Below, in pieces: positions 19,217 through 26,535 of a stretch of 64,000 nt of DNA (position 1 is its first letter; each line of letters begins with the position of its first letter). The stretch is taken from the NCBI RefSeq assembly GCF_045055315.1, contig NZ_CP173677.1, positions 1,550,001-1,614,000 on the forward strand, written 5' to 3'. The DNA comes from Brachymonas wangyanguii. Lineage in GTDB: Bacteria; Pseudomonadota; Gammaproteobacteria; Burkholderiales; Burkholderiaceae_C. The translations under genes and the position numbers were made by a program. Under the pieces are notes generated by a model. It saw nothing but the letters and a program-made list of their open reading frames with translations. It searched no databases and was not told where the DNA came from.

Positions 19217-19480
19217 TCAGCTGTTGGCAGTGCCCGTGGTGGCTTCGCCCGATTCCGGGTTTACGGAAAAGTTGACGGCGCGGCCCGGCACAATGGTGGA
19301 AATGGCATGCTTGTACACCATCTGGGTGACGGTGTTGCGCAGCAGGACCACGTACTGATCGAAGGACTCGATCTGACCCTGCAGCTTGATACCGTTGACC
19401 AGGTAGATGGACACCGGCACATGCTCACGACGCAGGGTGTTCAAAAAGGGATCCTGCAGCAATTGACCTTTATTACTCAC
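19217..19480 (-). CDS. hfq: RNA chaperone Hfq
   Basis: Hexameric Sm-like protein that pairs small RNAs with mRNAs. The 87-residue protein has Sm1 (VSIYLVNGIKLQGQIESFDQ) and Sm2 (VYKHAISTIVP, including the YKH RNA-binding motif). The C-terminal tail is short (about 17 residues), as in other betaproteobacteria. The start is GTG at 19478-19480 with GGAG seven bases before it. der, often upstream, is absent: hemH is divergent across 142 nt. Confidence 0.98.
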   Translation of the reverse strand: MSNKGQLLQDPFLNTLRREHVPVSIYLVNGIKLQGQIESFDQYVVLLRNTVTQMVYKHAISTIVPGRAVNFSVNPESGEATTGTANS

Positions 19481-19550
19481 GATATTCTCCGTGTTTGTTT
19501 ATAGTTAGGGAAAACTACGATACCATAATTTGCGTACAGTCCGCGTCATT

Positions 19551-19573
19551 ACAAGGGAAAGTCCCTTGTTTTT
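19551..19573 (+). terminator. terminator-like hairpin between hfq and hemH, pointing towards hemH
   Basis: A perfect 8-bp stem (ACAAGGGA at 19551-19558, TCCCTTGT at 19562-19569) with a 3-nt loop runs straight into a T5 tract on the plus strand. No plus-strand gene ends here: the nearest upstream gene, hfq, is on the other strand. It lies 50 nt before the hemH start, so it would be either a leader attenuator or the 3' end of a short RNA. Confidence 0.6.
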
Positions 19574-19622
19574 GCTGTAACTGCACGTTTTTTGCTTCAT
19601 CCTGCGGCCTTCCGCCTGCTTC

Positions 19623-20660
19623 ATGGCCTACCGACCAGAACCTGCCTCCCCCTCCCCGTCTTCCGCCCCGGTGCTGCGCACCGCGGTCGTGCTGTGCAAC
19701 CTGGGTACGCCCGATGCACCCACCACGACAGCCGTGCGCCGCTACCTGGCCGAATTCCTGTCCGATCCACGTGTGGTGGAAATCCCGGCAGCGGTCTGGA
19801 AACCGATCCTGCACGGCATCGTGCTGCGCACCCGGCCGGCGCAATCGGCGGCCAAATACCGCACTGTCTGGACTGAGCAGGGATCGCCGCTGCTGGTCTG
19901 GACCGTGCGCCAGGCCGAACTGCTGCAGCAGTGGCTGCAGGCGCGTGGCCAGTCGGTGCGCGTGCTGCCGGCCATGCGCTATGGCCAGCCGGCACTGACC
20001 GGCGTGCTGGACCAGCTCAAGGCCGAGGGCGTCGAACGCATTCTGGTGTTGCCGGCCTATCCACAATATTCGGGTAGCACCACCGGCAGCGTGCTCGACT
20101 GCATCTACGGCTGGAGCCGCCAGATCCGCAACATCCCCGAGATGCGCTTCGTCAACCGCTATCCGGACGATGCCGGCTATATCGCCGCGCTGGCCGACAG
20201 CGTGCGCGCACACTGGCAGCTGCACGGCCAGGCGGAAAAGCTGGTGCTGAGCTACCACGGCGTGCCCAAGCGCACGGTGGCCCAGGGTGACCCATACCTG
20301 ATCGAATGCCACCAGACCACGGAGGCGCTGCGGCTGGCGCTGGGACTGGCGCCGGAACAGATCCTGATGACCTTCCAGTCGCGCTTTGGCAAGGCCGAAT
20401 GGCTGCAGCCCTATACCGAGCCGACGCTGATCGCGCTAGCGCAGCAAGGCCTGCGCCAGGTGGACATGATGTGCCCCGGCTTTACCGCCGACTGCCTGGA
20501 AACGCTGGAAGAGATCGATGCGGAAGTGCGCGAGGCCTTTCTCCACGCTGGCGGTCAGGACTACCGCTACATCCCCTGCCTGAATGACCGCCCCTTGTGG
20601 ATCGATGCCCTCGGTGATCTGTGCCAGCGCCATCTGGCGGGCTGGCCGACCCACGCATGA
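19623..20660 (+). CDS. hemH: ferrochelatase
   Basis: Inserts ferrous iron into protoporphyrin IX, the last step of haem synthesis. The 345-residue protein shows the N-terminal VVLCNLGTPDAPTTTAVRRYL, the catalytic His region LSYHGVPKR, and the conserved FQSRFGKAEWLQPYTE. The end of the active site is MMCPGFTADCLETLEEI, with the Glu proton/metal path. The N-terminal 17 residues are Pro/Ser-rich and not conserved. The stop overlaps the next start (ATGA). Confidence 0.97.
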   Translation: MAYRPEPASPSPSSAPVLRTAVVLCNLGTPDAPTTTAVRRYLAEFLSDPRVVEIPAAVWKPILHGIVLRTRPAQSAAKYRTVWTEQGSPLLVWTVRQAELLQQWLQARGQSVRVLPAMRYGQPALTGVLDQLKAEGVERILVLPAYPQYSGSTTGSVLDCIYGWSRQIRNIPEMRFVNRYPDDAGYIAALADSVRAHWQLHGQAEKLVLSYHGVPKRTVAQGDPYLIECHQTTEALRLALGLAPEQILMTFQSRFGKAEWLQPYTEPTLIALAQQGLRQVDMMCPGFTADCLETLEEIDAEVREAFLHAGGQDYRYIPCLNDRPLWIDALGDLCQRHLAGWPTHA

Positions 20661-21442
20661 GTGAATGGCTGCTGGCGCTCGGGCCATGGAAGCCGGTGCT
20701 GACGGCACTGGTGCTGCCACCGGGTGGCCCGCTGCTGCTGATGCTGATCGGTGCGCTGCTGCTGTGGCGTCGCCAGCGCCGGACTGGCTGGAGCGCCCTG
20801 CTGCTTGGCATCGCCAGCCTGTGGTTCCTCTCCTGCCAGGCAACGGCGGTGTGGATGTCGCGACAGCTGCTGCCGCAGGTGGCGATCCAGACACCGGCAC
20901 AGCTGCGCCAGCAACAGGTGCAAGCGGTAATCGTGCTGGGTGGCGGCATCCGCATGGATGCTGCCGAATATGGTCGGCCGCAGCTGCGCGAACGTGCCAT
21001 GGAACGGCTGGTGTATGGGGCTTGGCTGTCGCGCCAGCTGGGCGTGCCACTGGGCTACGCGGGCGGTGTTGGCTGGGGCGCACAAGGCGAACAGCTGACC
21101 TGGTCGGAAGCACGTACCGGCGCGGCAGATGCGATCGAGCTGCTGCAGACCCCGGTCACGCTGCAGGAAGACCAGTCACGCGATACGCGTGAGAATGGCC
21201 GGCTGATGGCGGCCGTGCTGCAGCAGCAAGGCATCCAGCGTATCGCGCTGGTCACCCATGCCTGGCATATGCCGCGCGGCCTGCTTGCTTTTGAAGGGCA
21301 TGGGCTGACAGTGGTGCCGGCACCGATGGGAGCGATTGCGCCGCGCGACATGACGGTGCTGGATCAGCTGCCCAGCGCCTACGGTCTGCTCGACAGCCGG
21401 CTGGTGCTGCACGAATGGCTGGGGCTGCAACTCTCGCGCTGA
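20657..21442 (+). CDS. YdcF-family (DUF218) protein
   Basis: A 261-residue protein with two N-terminal membrane segments (KPVLTALVLPPGGPLLLMLIG and the following SALLLGIASLWFL) and a DUF218 domain. Its motifs are VIVLGGGIR, a TWSEARTGAADAIELL region and LVTHAWHMPRG, the conserved His/Arg of this nucleotide-binding fold. The family includes ElyC/SanA-like envelope proteins that affect peptidoglycan precursor use. The start ATG overlaps the hemH stop, so the two are coupled. Confidence 0.85.
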   Translation: MSEWLLALGPWKPVLTALVLPPGGPLLLMLIGALLLWRRQRRTGWSALLLGIASLWFLSCQATAVWMSRQLLPQVAIQTPAQLRQQQVQAVIVLGGGIRMDAAEYGRPQLRERAMERLVYGAWLSRQLGVPLGYAGGVGWGAQGEQLTWSEARTGAADAIELLQTPVTLQEDQSRDTRENGRLMAAVLQQQGIQRIALVTHAWHMPRGLLAFEGHGLTVVPAPMGAIAPRDMTVLDQLPSAYGLLDSRLVLHEWLGLQLSR

Positions 21443-21499
21443 CATTTTTTGGCGGACATACAATGGGCGCATTCACTTGCTACAGGAACCCGATTCACC

Positions 21500-22144
21500 A
21501 TGTTTACAGGCATCATCACCGGCGTTGGCCAGATTCTTGACGTTACCGCCCTGGGCGACAGCGCCGCGCACGGCAGCCGCCTGAGCGTGCAGGCTCCGGC
21601 CGGCTATCTGAAGGACGTATCGCTGGGCGACAGCATTGCCATCAACGGTGCCTGCATGACGGTAGTAGAGTTTGACGTGCCGTCCAGCGTGTTCCACATC
21701 GATATCTCCGCGGAATCGCTGGACAAGACCGCCGGCCTGAACCAGCCCGGCCCGGTGAACCTGGAAAAGGCGCTGCGCGCCAGCGACCGCTTGGGCGGCC
21801 ATATCGTCAGCGGCCATGTCGACGGCATCGGCATCGTCAGCCATTTCGAGCGCGTGGGCGAAAGCCATGAACTGCGCATCGTGGCGCCGCAGGCGCTGGC
21901 ACGCTTTCTGGCCTACAAGGGCTCGATCACGGTCAATGGCGTGAGCCTGACGGTGAACCGCGTGGTTGATCTGCCACTCAAGGACGCCGAGGCCGGCTGC
22001 GAAATCAGCATCAACCTGATCCCGCACACGGTGGAAAACACGGCGCTGCATGCCCTGCAGGCCGGCAGCCAGGTCAATCTGGAAATCGACCTGATGGCGC
22101 GCTACTGCGAGCGCATCCTGAGCTACCAGACGCAGAACAACTGA
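21500..22144 (+). CDS. ribE: riboflavin synthase, alpha subunit
   Basis: Dismutates two 6,7-dimethyl-8-ribityllumazine molecules to riboflavin. The 214-residue protein is two tandem lumazine-binding barrels, each opening with the same pattern (MFTGIITGVGQI at 1 and GGHIVSGHVDGIG near 100). The repeated INGACMTV and VNGVSLTV strands are also visible. The ATG at 21500 is required by homology; 17 further codons upstream are not conserved. No FMN riboswitch is visible in the 57-nt gap before it. Confidence 0.96.
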   Translation: MFTGIITGVGQILDVTALGDSAAHGSRLSVQAPAGYLKDVSLGDSIAINGACMTVVEFDVPSSVFHIDISAESLDKTAGLNQPGPVNLEKALRASDRLGGHIVSGHVDGIGIVSHFERVGESHELRIVAPQALARFLAYKGSITVNGVSLTVNRVVDLPLKDAEAGCEISINLIPHTVENTALHALQAGSQVNLEIDLMARYCERILSYQTQNN

Positions 22145-22153
22145 GCACCGCGC

Positions 22154-23092
22154 TCAGTGATGGTGATCGTGGCCCCAGAACAGCAGGCGGTCACGATCTT
22201 CGGCGGCCAGCGTGACCTGGCGGCCGACCGGCAGCAGCACCTTGGTCGGCACATGGCCATGCGGCAGGCCGGTGAAGACTGGCGTTGTCGTCTGGCTGCG
22301 CAGCCACTGGATGGCAGCATCCAGCGTATAGCCCTTGTCGTGCGGCACCAGCTTGTAGTCGCTGCAGGTGCCGATCACGATGGCGCGCTGGCGCTCCAGC
22401 ACACCTGACCAGAGCAGCTGACTGAGCATGCGCTCGATGCGGTAAGGATGCTCGCCGACTTCTTCCAGGAACAGCACGCCGCCTTCTATCTGCGGGAAAT
22501 ATGGCGTACCTAGCAGGCTGGTCAGCACGCAGAGGTTGCCACCCCAGAGCGTGGCGTCTTCGATCAGCACTGATTTGCCGAGTGTGCCTTCACAATCGGC
22601 TTCCTTTTTCTTCACGTACCAGCCGGCGCCTTCGCTGCTGCCGTCCAGCATCTCGTCGAAGCAGGCTTCGGTGATCTCGTCCGTGCCGTCGTCGCGGCCC
22701 CAGTCATCGACCAGCAGGTTGCCGGCCCAGGTGGTGGCGTGCGGATCGTGCGCCAGCAGCGCCAGCTGCATGGCGGTGAAATCGCTCAGGCCGACAAAGC
22801 GCGTGCCCTTGTCGATGGCGCGGGTGATCTGCTTGTACGGCAGCTGGGGCAGGATGCGCGACAGGCCATAGCCACCACGCGTCATCAGGGCGACATCGGC
22901 ACCGCTGGCGGCAGCGCGGCCAATGGCGGCCAGGCGCGCGGCGTCATCACCGGCAAAGCGCTGCTGGCTATCGAGCGCAGACGGATCGATGTCGACCTGG
23001 TGGCCGCGTTTTTCCAGGCGTTTGACGGCGCGACGGAAGCCGGCCTTGTCACGGACGGCGCCAGAGGGGGAATAGATGTAGAGGTGTGCCAT
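22154..23092 (-). CDS. ldcA: LD-carboxypeptidase (S66 family)
   Basis: A cytoplasmic serine peptidase that trims the terminal D-Ala from tetrapeptides during peptidoglycan recycling. In the 312-residue protein the N-terminal IYSPSGAV is followed by the nucleophile region in KGTRFVGLSDFTAMQLAL. The Glu and His of the catalytic set are expected in the C-terminal half, near LFLEEVGEHPYRIERML and FTGLPHGHVP. It follows tadA by seven bases on the same strand. Confidence 0.92.
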   Translation of the reverse strand: MAHLYIYSPSGAVRDKAGFRRAVKRLEKRGHQVDIDPSALDSQQRFAGDDAARLAAIGRAAASGADVALMTRGGYGLSRILPQLPYKQITRAIDKGTRFVGLSDFTAMQLALLAHDPHATTWAGNLLVDDWGRDDGTDEITEACFDEMLDGSSEGAGWYVKKKEADCEGTLGKSVLIEDATLWGGNLCVLTSLLGTPYFPQIEGGVLFLEEVGEHPYRIERMLSQLLWSGVLERQRAIVIGTCSDYKLVPHDKGYTLDAAIQWLRSQTTTPVFTGLPHGHVPTKVLLPVGRQVTLAAEDRDRLLFWGHDHHH

Positions 23093-23099
23093 GGGGGTG

Positions 23100-24452
23100 T
23101 CAGGTGGCTGGCCGCTGTTGCTGCAGCCAGTGGAGGATCATGGAGCTATTGTGCCGCAGTGCCGCATGGATGCGGGCGCCGGGCGTACCGGCTGTATCTG
23201 CTGCAGGTTCCAGCGTGTGGACCAGCAGGCGACGGCCGTGCTGTTGCCAGTGCTGGCGATCGGCCTCGCCAGCAGGCTGGCCGGCCCAGAGCGGCCAGCG
23301 CATGGCGGTGCGGTGGCCAGCATCGGGATAGCTGACCTGCAGCAGCGGGGCCTGATCGGGGATCGCCCAATGGGCCTGCAAATCAAAAACCGGACTGCGC
23401 TGAGCGCGCTGGCGCCAGTCCAGGCGGGATGGATCGCGATTGTCATCAGGCCAGCGCAGCGCGGCATCGGGCGTATCCAGTGCCAGGATCTGTTGTGGCG
23501 GAATGCTGGCTGGCAGCAGTAGCGCGGCCTGATCGAGTGCGACCCAGCAGGTGTTTGCAGGCAACTGCTGCGCCTGCATCCAGGAGACCAGCAGGGACTG
23601 GTGCCAGGCCAGCTGGTGCTGATCAGGCTTGCGCGGCTTGTCGCTCAGGCCGTGTCCGAGCAGATCCGGGGCGAGGACACGCCAGCCAGCATCGGTGATC
23701 TGGCTGGCCAGATCCTGCCAGAGCCGGGCATGGCCGGCGTATCCATGCAGCAGCACTACGGTAGGCGCAGCGGCATCGCCCTGCTCCAGGTGGTGCATGC
23801 GCCAGGCGGCAGCTGTCGGCTGGACGGGGTCGGGTACCAGCGTCCAGCGGGAATCAGGTTGCCAGACGCCCTCTTCCTGCAGCGCCTTGGCCAATGGGCG
23901 CAACGCATCTTCGCGCAAGGGCGCATGGTCGGCTTGCTGGCGTTGTTGCGCCTGCTGCTCGCGGCGGCTGCGGAAAAAACGCGTGAGCAGATCGGCGCAG
24001 GCCTGTTTGAGTTCTGCGCCGCCATCGGCATCGGGCAACAGGCTGGCCGTGGTCTGGTGGTTGATATCGGACGGAGCCAGCAGGTCGAGTACCGAGCCAG
24101 CGGCGCCGGTACGCGGATCCGGCACGGCATAGACGACCTGGCTGAGCCGGGCGTGCAGCATGGCGCCGCTGCACATGGCGCAGGGCTCCAGCGTGACGTA
24201 GAGCGTGCAGCCTTCCAGCCGGTAGTTGCCCAGCGTGCGGGCGGCTGCGCGCATAGCTTGGATTTCTGCGTGGGCGGACGGGTCGTGGTCGGCAATGCAG
24301 CAGTTATGGCCCCGGCCCAGGATGGTGTGACCGTCCGGGCCAACGACGATGGCGCCTACCGGGATTTCGGCCTGGGCGGCGGCCTGTTCGGCTTCGGTCA
24401 GGGCTTGGCGCATGAAAGACGCAGAGGATGGTGACGAGCTACTGCTAGACAT
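23100..24452 (-). CDS. tadA: tRNA adenosine(34) deaminase TadA fused to an alpha/beta hydrolase-like domain
   Basis: Residues about 13-170 are TadA, which makes inosine at the wobble position of tRNA-Arg(ACG). The catalytic zinc site is visible as H61 and E63 (SAHAEIQAM) and C91/C94 (LEPCAMC). After a Gln-rich linker, residues about 210-450 resemble an alpha/beta hydrolase (VVLLHGYAGHARLW at 232, APDLLGHGLSDKP at 261). The place of the nucleophile elbow GxSxG reads WVALDQAALLL (303-313), so this half is probably not an esterase. Total length is 450, against about 160 for TadA alone. It is transcribed with ldcA. The serine-rich start is weakly supported; MRQALTEAE at residue 14 is an alternative. 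Confidence 0.9.
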   Translation of the reverse strand: MSSSSSSPSSASFMRQALTEAEQAAAQAEIPVGAIVVGPDGHTILGRGHNCCIADHDPSAHAEIQAMRAAARTLGNYRLEGCTLYVTLEPCAMCSGAMLHARLSQVVYAVPDPRTGAAGSVLDLLAPSDINHQTTASLLPDADGGAELKQACADLLTRFFRSRREQQAQQRQQADHAPLREDALRPLAKALQEEGVWQPDSRWTLVPDPVQPTAAAWRMHHLEQGDAAAPTVVLLHGYAGHARLWQDLASQITDAGWRVLAPDLLGHGLSDKPRKPDQHQLAWHQSLLVSWMQAQQLPANTCWVALDQAALLLPASIPPQQILALDTPDAALRWPDDNRDPSRLDWRQRAQRSPVFDLQAHWAIPDQAPLLQVSYPDAGHRTAMRWPLWAGQPAGEADRQHWQQHGRRLLVHTLEPAADTAGTPGARIHAALRHNSSMILHWLQQQRPAT

Positions 24453-24665
24453 AGATCATGACTGTAACGCAACTTGATTCTTGTTAGCCCTTGAAACCCT
24501 GCATTCCAGCTTGCTGGCACCCATGCAATGTGCCGATATCTTGCGCCCATTGTCATATAACTGACTGACCGTTTTAAAAATCATGCCATCCATTCCATGG
24601 AGGATCGCTATACGCATGAACCTGCAATCAGGTTCTCTTTCTGTAGACGTTATGAGGCTCATGGC

Positions 24666-25336
24666 ATGGACATCCCTTTCGATGGCGATTTTTCCTATTT
24701 TGTGACGACTCGCAAAAAAGACCTGCAACGGATAGCTTCTGGTACACGCGGTGAGTATCAACTCTCTGATGTAATCAATGAGGCCTGGTTACTCGCATCG
24801 ACCATGACTCCAAAAGCTGGAGCCACTCTGGATCTCGGCAATCCTGAGCATCAGAAGCTGCTCCTCAGCTACCTGTATCAAGCACTTGTGCGATATACCG
24901 ATACCCGTGTGCGCTACGCTGTCCGACTGGATCATTCCCCATATGGCGATGAGGACGACATGCACCCCATCGCCCGATCCCTTTCAGCAATCAGGGCAGC
25001 AACGTACTGGATGAGCTGCTGTACAAGGAGGAGGCCAATGAGCAGCAAAAGTTACTGGCGGAAAACGGCTCCTTGGCATCCGCTTATCTCGGATTGCTGC
25101 AGCACTTCAACAACCACATGCCAAGCGTTGCCGATCACTTGCTGATTTCCACTTCTTATGCCTACAGGCGGTGCGCAGAAGCCGCACGGATGGCGACACA
25201 GCTTCAACATATTCCAATCATTGCGCCGGAGGATAGCCAGGATATTCCTGGTCCTTGGAGAAGCTTCCGCCTGCTGCGTCAACCTGTACAGCTTGCATTT
25301 GACTTTGACGACGAGCTGTCACTCCCATCTTTATAG
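24666..25336 (+). pseudogene. frameshifted gene of unknown function
   Basis: Two reading frames join into one plausible protein of about 220 residues. The first runs from ATG 24666 (MDIPFDGDFSYFVTTRKKDL) to about 24986 (HPIARSLS). The second continues from about 24986 (NQGSNVLDELLYKEEANEQQ) to the stop at 25334-25336, ending in LAFDFDDELSLPSL. The shift corresponds to one missing base. The segment YQLSDVINEAWLLAST slightly recalls sigma-factor region 2, and a helical C-terminal half follows, but I do not recognise a family. Base composition is lower in GC than the core genes around it, suggesting transfer. A sequencing error at the junction is the alternative. Confidence 0.55.
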
Positions 25337-25357
25337 CCAGCATATTTTCCGAGGCTC

Positions 25358-25385
25358 ATAAGAAACCCAGTCTAATGACTGGGTT
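25358..25385 (-). terminator. terminator hairpin, probably the original guaA terminator
   Basis: A perfect 8-bp stem (AACCCAGT at 25364-25371, ACTGGGTT at 25378-25385) with a 6-nt loop. Read on the minus strand it is followed by TTTCTT. It lies 34 nt beyond the guaA-like 3' end at 25419 in the same orientation, where the terminator of guaA would be expected. Confidence 0.55.
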
Positions 25386-25418
25386 CATAAAAAATCTAGT
25401 CCTCAACTAGAACCAGCT

Positions 25419-25442
25419 TCACTCCCACTCGATCGTCATTGG
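25419..25442 (-). other. duplicated 3' end of guaA, candidate island attachment site
   Basis: On the minus strand 24 nt read as Pro-Met-Thr-Ile-Glu-Trp-Glu-stop, close to the conserved GuaA C-terminus (Pro-x-Thr-Ile-Glu-Trp-Glu). The codon just upstream is a stop, so no guaA body is attached. Known genomic islands integrate at the 3' end of guaA and leave such a duplicated end. The next core gene in this orientation is tadA, a common guaA neighbour in betaproteobacteria. This marks the left edge of the accessory region; the site assignment is inference. Confidence 0.5.
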
Positions 25443-25550
25443 CTACAAAATATCTTTATATATCAACATACTAACAGTCATCCAACGATAGATGCCATGA
25501 AAAATACCATGGAGCATCAGGAGCGGCTGTGTTGACATCGTCGGAGGCAC

Positions 25551-25814
25551 TCAACATCCCGCCTTGTGCCGCTTCTCCCGCTCGGCGTCGGCCATGTGGC
25601 ACCCATTGTCACGCTGGAATTCGGTGCACGCTCGACGAGTGAGCCACTTCCAGTGCTCCAAGTGGCTTGCGACATCGGCGGGGAAGCCAGGGCGGCACTC
25701 ACTGAGGACTACGCCGCCATGCCGGCGGACGAAGTGATGGTAGGAACGGAGACACCACAGGCGGCTTGGCGCGTAGCGCAATCGATCATCCCTCAGGTGG
25801 CCTGTGAACGCCAT
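25551..25814 (-). CDS. possible small protein, C-terminus related to the ORF at 32847
   Basis: An open frame of up to 87 codons with no known domain. Its last residues DAEREKRHKAGC resemble DAERERRRQTGG, the end of the small ORF on the far side of the defence cassette. About 48 nt at the two 3' ends are clearly alike (near 25548-25597 and 32846-32893). Upstream of this shared end the frame looks degenerate, with many Cys, Arg and Trp. I cannot place the start. It may be a decayed copy. Confidence 0.3.
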   Translation of the reverse strand: MAFTGHLRDDRLRYAPSRLWCLRSYHHFVRRHGGVVLSECRPGFPADVASHLEHWKWLTRRACTEFQRDNGCHMADAEREKRHKAGC

Positions 25815-25848
25815 AGGCACCCAAAAATTCACCGCTGGTGAACTTTTA

Positions 25849-25903
25849 TTGACAAATTCGCAAAACCTATGCTGTAATAGCATCGGCTAGGCGAATCGCC
25901 TAG
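25849..25903 (+). promoter_or_regulatory. promoter with palindromic operator for the retron-Qat unit
   Basis: TTGACA (-35, 25849-25854), an 18-bp spacer and TGTAAT (-10, 25873-25878) form the strongest promoter in the island. Directly downstream, at 25887-25903, is a perfect 17-nt palindrome (CTAGGCGA, one central A, TCGCCTAG) at about +3 to +19. Such a site over the start point fits autorepression by the XRE-type protein encoded 630 nt downstream. The promoter match is direct; the operator role is inference. Confidence 0.65.
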
Positions 25904-26210
25904 GTACACGTTCTTTGAAGTGTTGCTCTTACCGTAAAAGCGAAAGGTCAGTGCACTGCCTGAAGTGATTCAGGCCGCTCCTTCGTCCAGTGTTGGAGAT
26001 TTCGAGGTGAGGCAGGCCGGTAACGATCGGTCCGCCGTGAAGGTCCGCCCTCGCATCGTCCCGCGCACCGCAGTTAGCCAGATGCAATCTGCTAATCGCA
26101 AAGCGCAATCGGATGGCGGCAAGGACGGGGCTTCAATCACCGCGACGACTGGTGTTGGGCTTGCGCATCGAGTTGGCTCCTTTCGGCCAATCGCCTTGTT
26201 ACGGGGCTTC
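25885..26210 (+). ncRNA. predicted retron non-coding RNA (msr-msd)
   Basis: A long leader without a convincing gene lies between the promoter and the first ORF. Segment 25932-25947 (CCGTAAAAGCGAAAGG) can pair over all 16 bases with 26179-26204: CCTTTCG, a 9-nt bulge, CTT, one base, then TTACGG. This would be the a1/a2 pair of a retron. Inside it are a perfect 7-bp hairpin with a GTGA loop (25958-25975), msr-like, and a long imperfect stem that is msd-like. That stem has CGGT 26028/ACCG 26139, TGAAG 26038/CTTCA 26131, GTCC 26043/GGAC 26123, GCC 26047/GGC 26118, and a terminal TTAG-CAGAT/ATCTG-CTAA hairpin at 26074-26095. The branch G is not fixed; G25951 just after a1 is one candidate. All pairings were read by hand. 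Confidence 0.5.
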
Positions 26211-26244
26211 GGCGTCGTGCCGGGTTTTAGAGGAGCATTCCAGA

Positions 26245-26483
26245 TGGAATACCAAACTTTGAAGAACAGCATCGCAACGCTCCAAAAGCTGCGCGATGTG
26301 CATTACAGCCAACTCGATGCTGGCGCTCTGGCTGAACTGGATGACGTGTTGCGGCAACTTCGCAATGTGTCTGAAAGCTCTCAGAAGCGGGAGCACGATC
26401 TCGGGAAGCTCCTGGATCGAGCTCTGCGCGTCACTGACATCGTCATTCGCGCAGTGAGCAATCTCACTGACTGGATGAAGTGA
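26245..26483 (+). CDS. 79-residue helical protein between the ncRNA and the XRE gene
   Basis: Starts MEYQTLKNSIATLQKLRDVH behind a good ribosome binding site (AGAGGAG, eight bases before the ATG) and ends with a TGA at 26481-26483. The sequence is almost wholly helical with heptad-like Leu spacing (LAELDDVLRQLRNV, LGKLLDRALRVTDIVI). It has no membrane segment, signal peptide or known motif. The frame is open upstream to 25965, but that part is the structured RNA and lacks a ribosome binding site. As the first protein of the operon it could be a partner or toxin of the retron; I do not recognise it. Confidence 0.6.
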
Positions 26484-26535
26484 TGGAAGTGGGCCAAGAC
26501 GCAGCAAGCCCAATATTTGATTACCGGAGTAGATC

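Noticed and set aside
16342..19275. Long open frame of 977 codons antisense to hflK-hflX
   Set aside because: Typical shadow of GC-rich genes; the opposite strand carries fully recognisable HflK and HflX.
21443..21499. FMN riboswitch before ribE
   Set aside because: The gap is only 57 nt and lacks the conserved RFN core.
24456..24761. Minus-strand ORF of 101 codons upstream of tadA
   Set aside because: It overlaps the start of the frameshifted plus-strand gene and shows no domain or ribosome binding site.
25965..26244. N-terminal extension of the 79-residue ORF, giving a 172-residue protein
   Set aside because: The extension has no ribosome binding site, coincides with the strongly paired RNA segments, and reads as low-order Ala/Arg/Val sequence, whereas the ATG at 26245 has a clear AGAGGAG.
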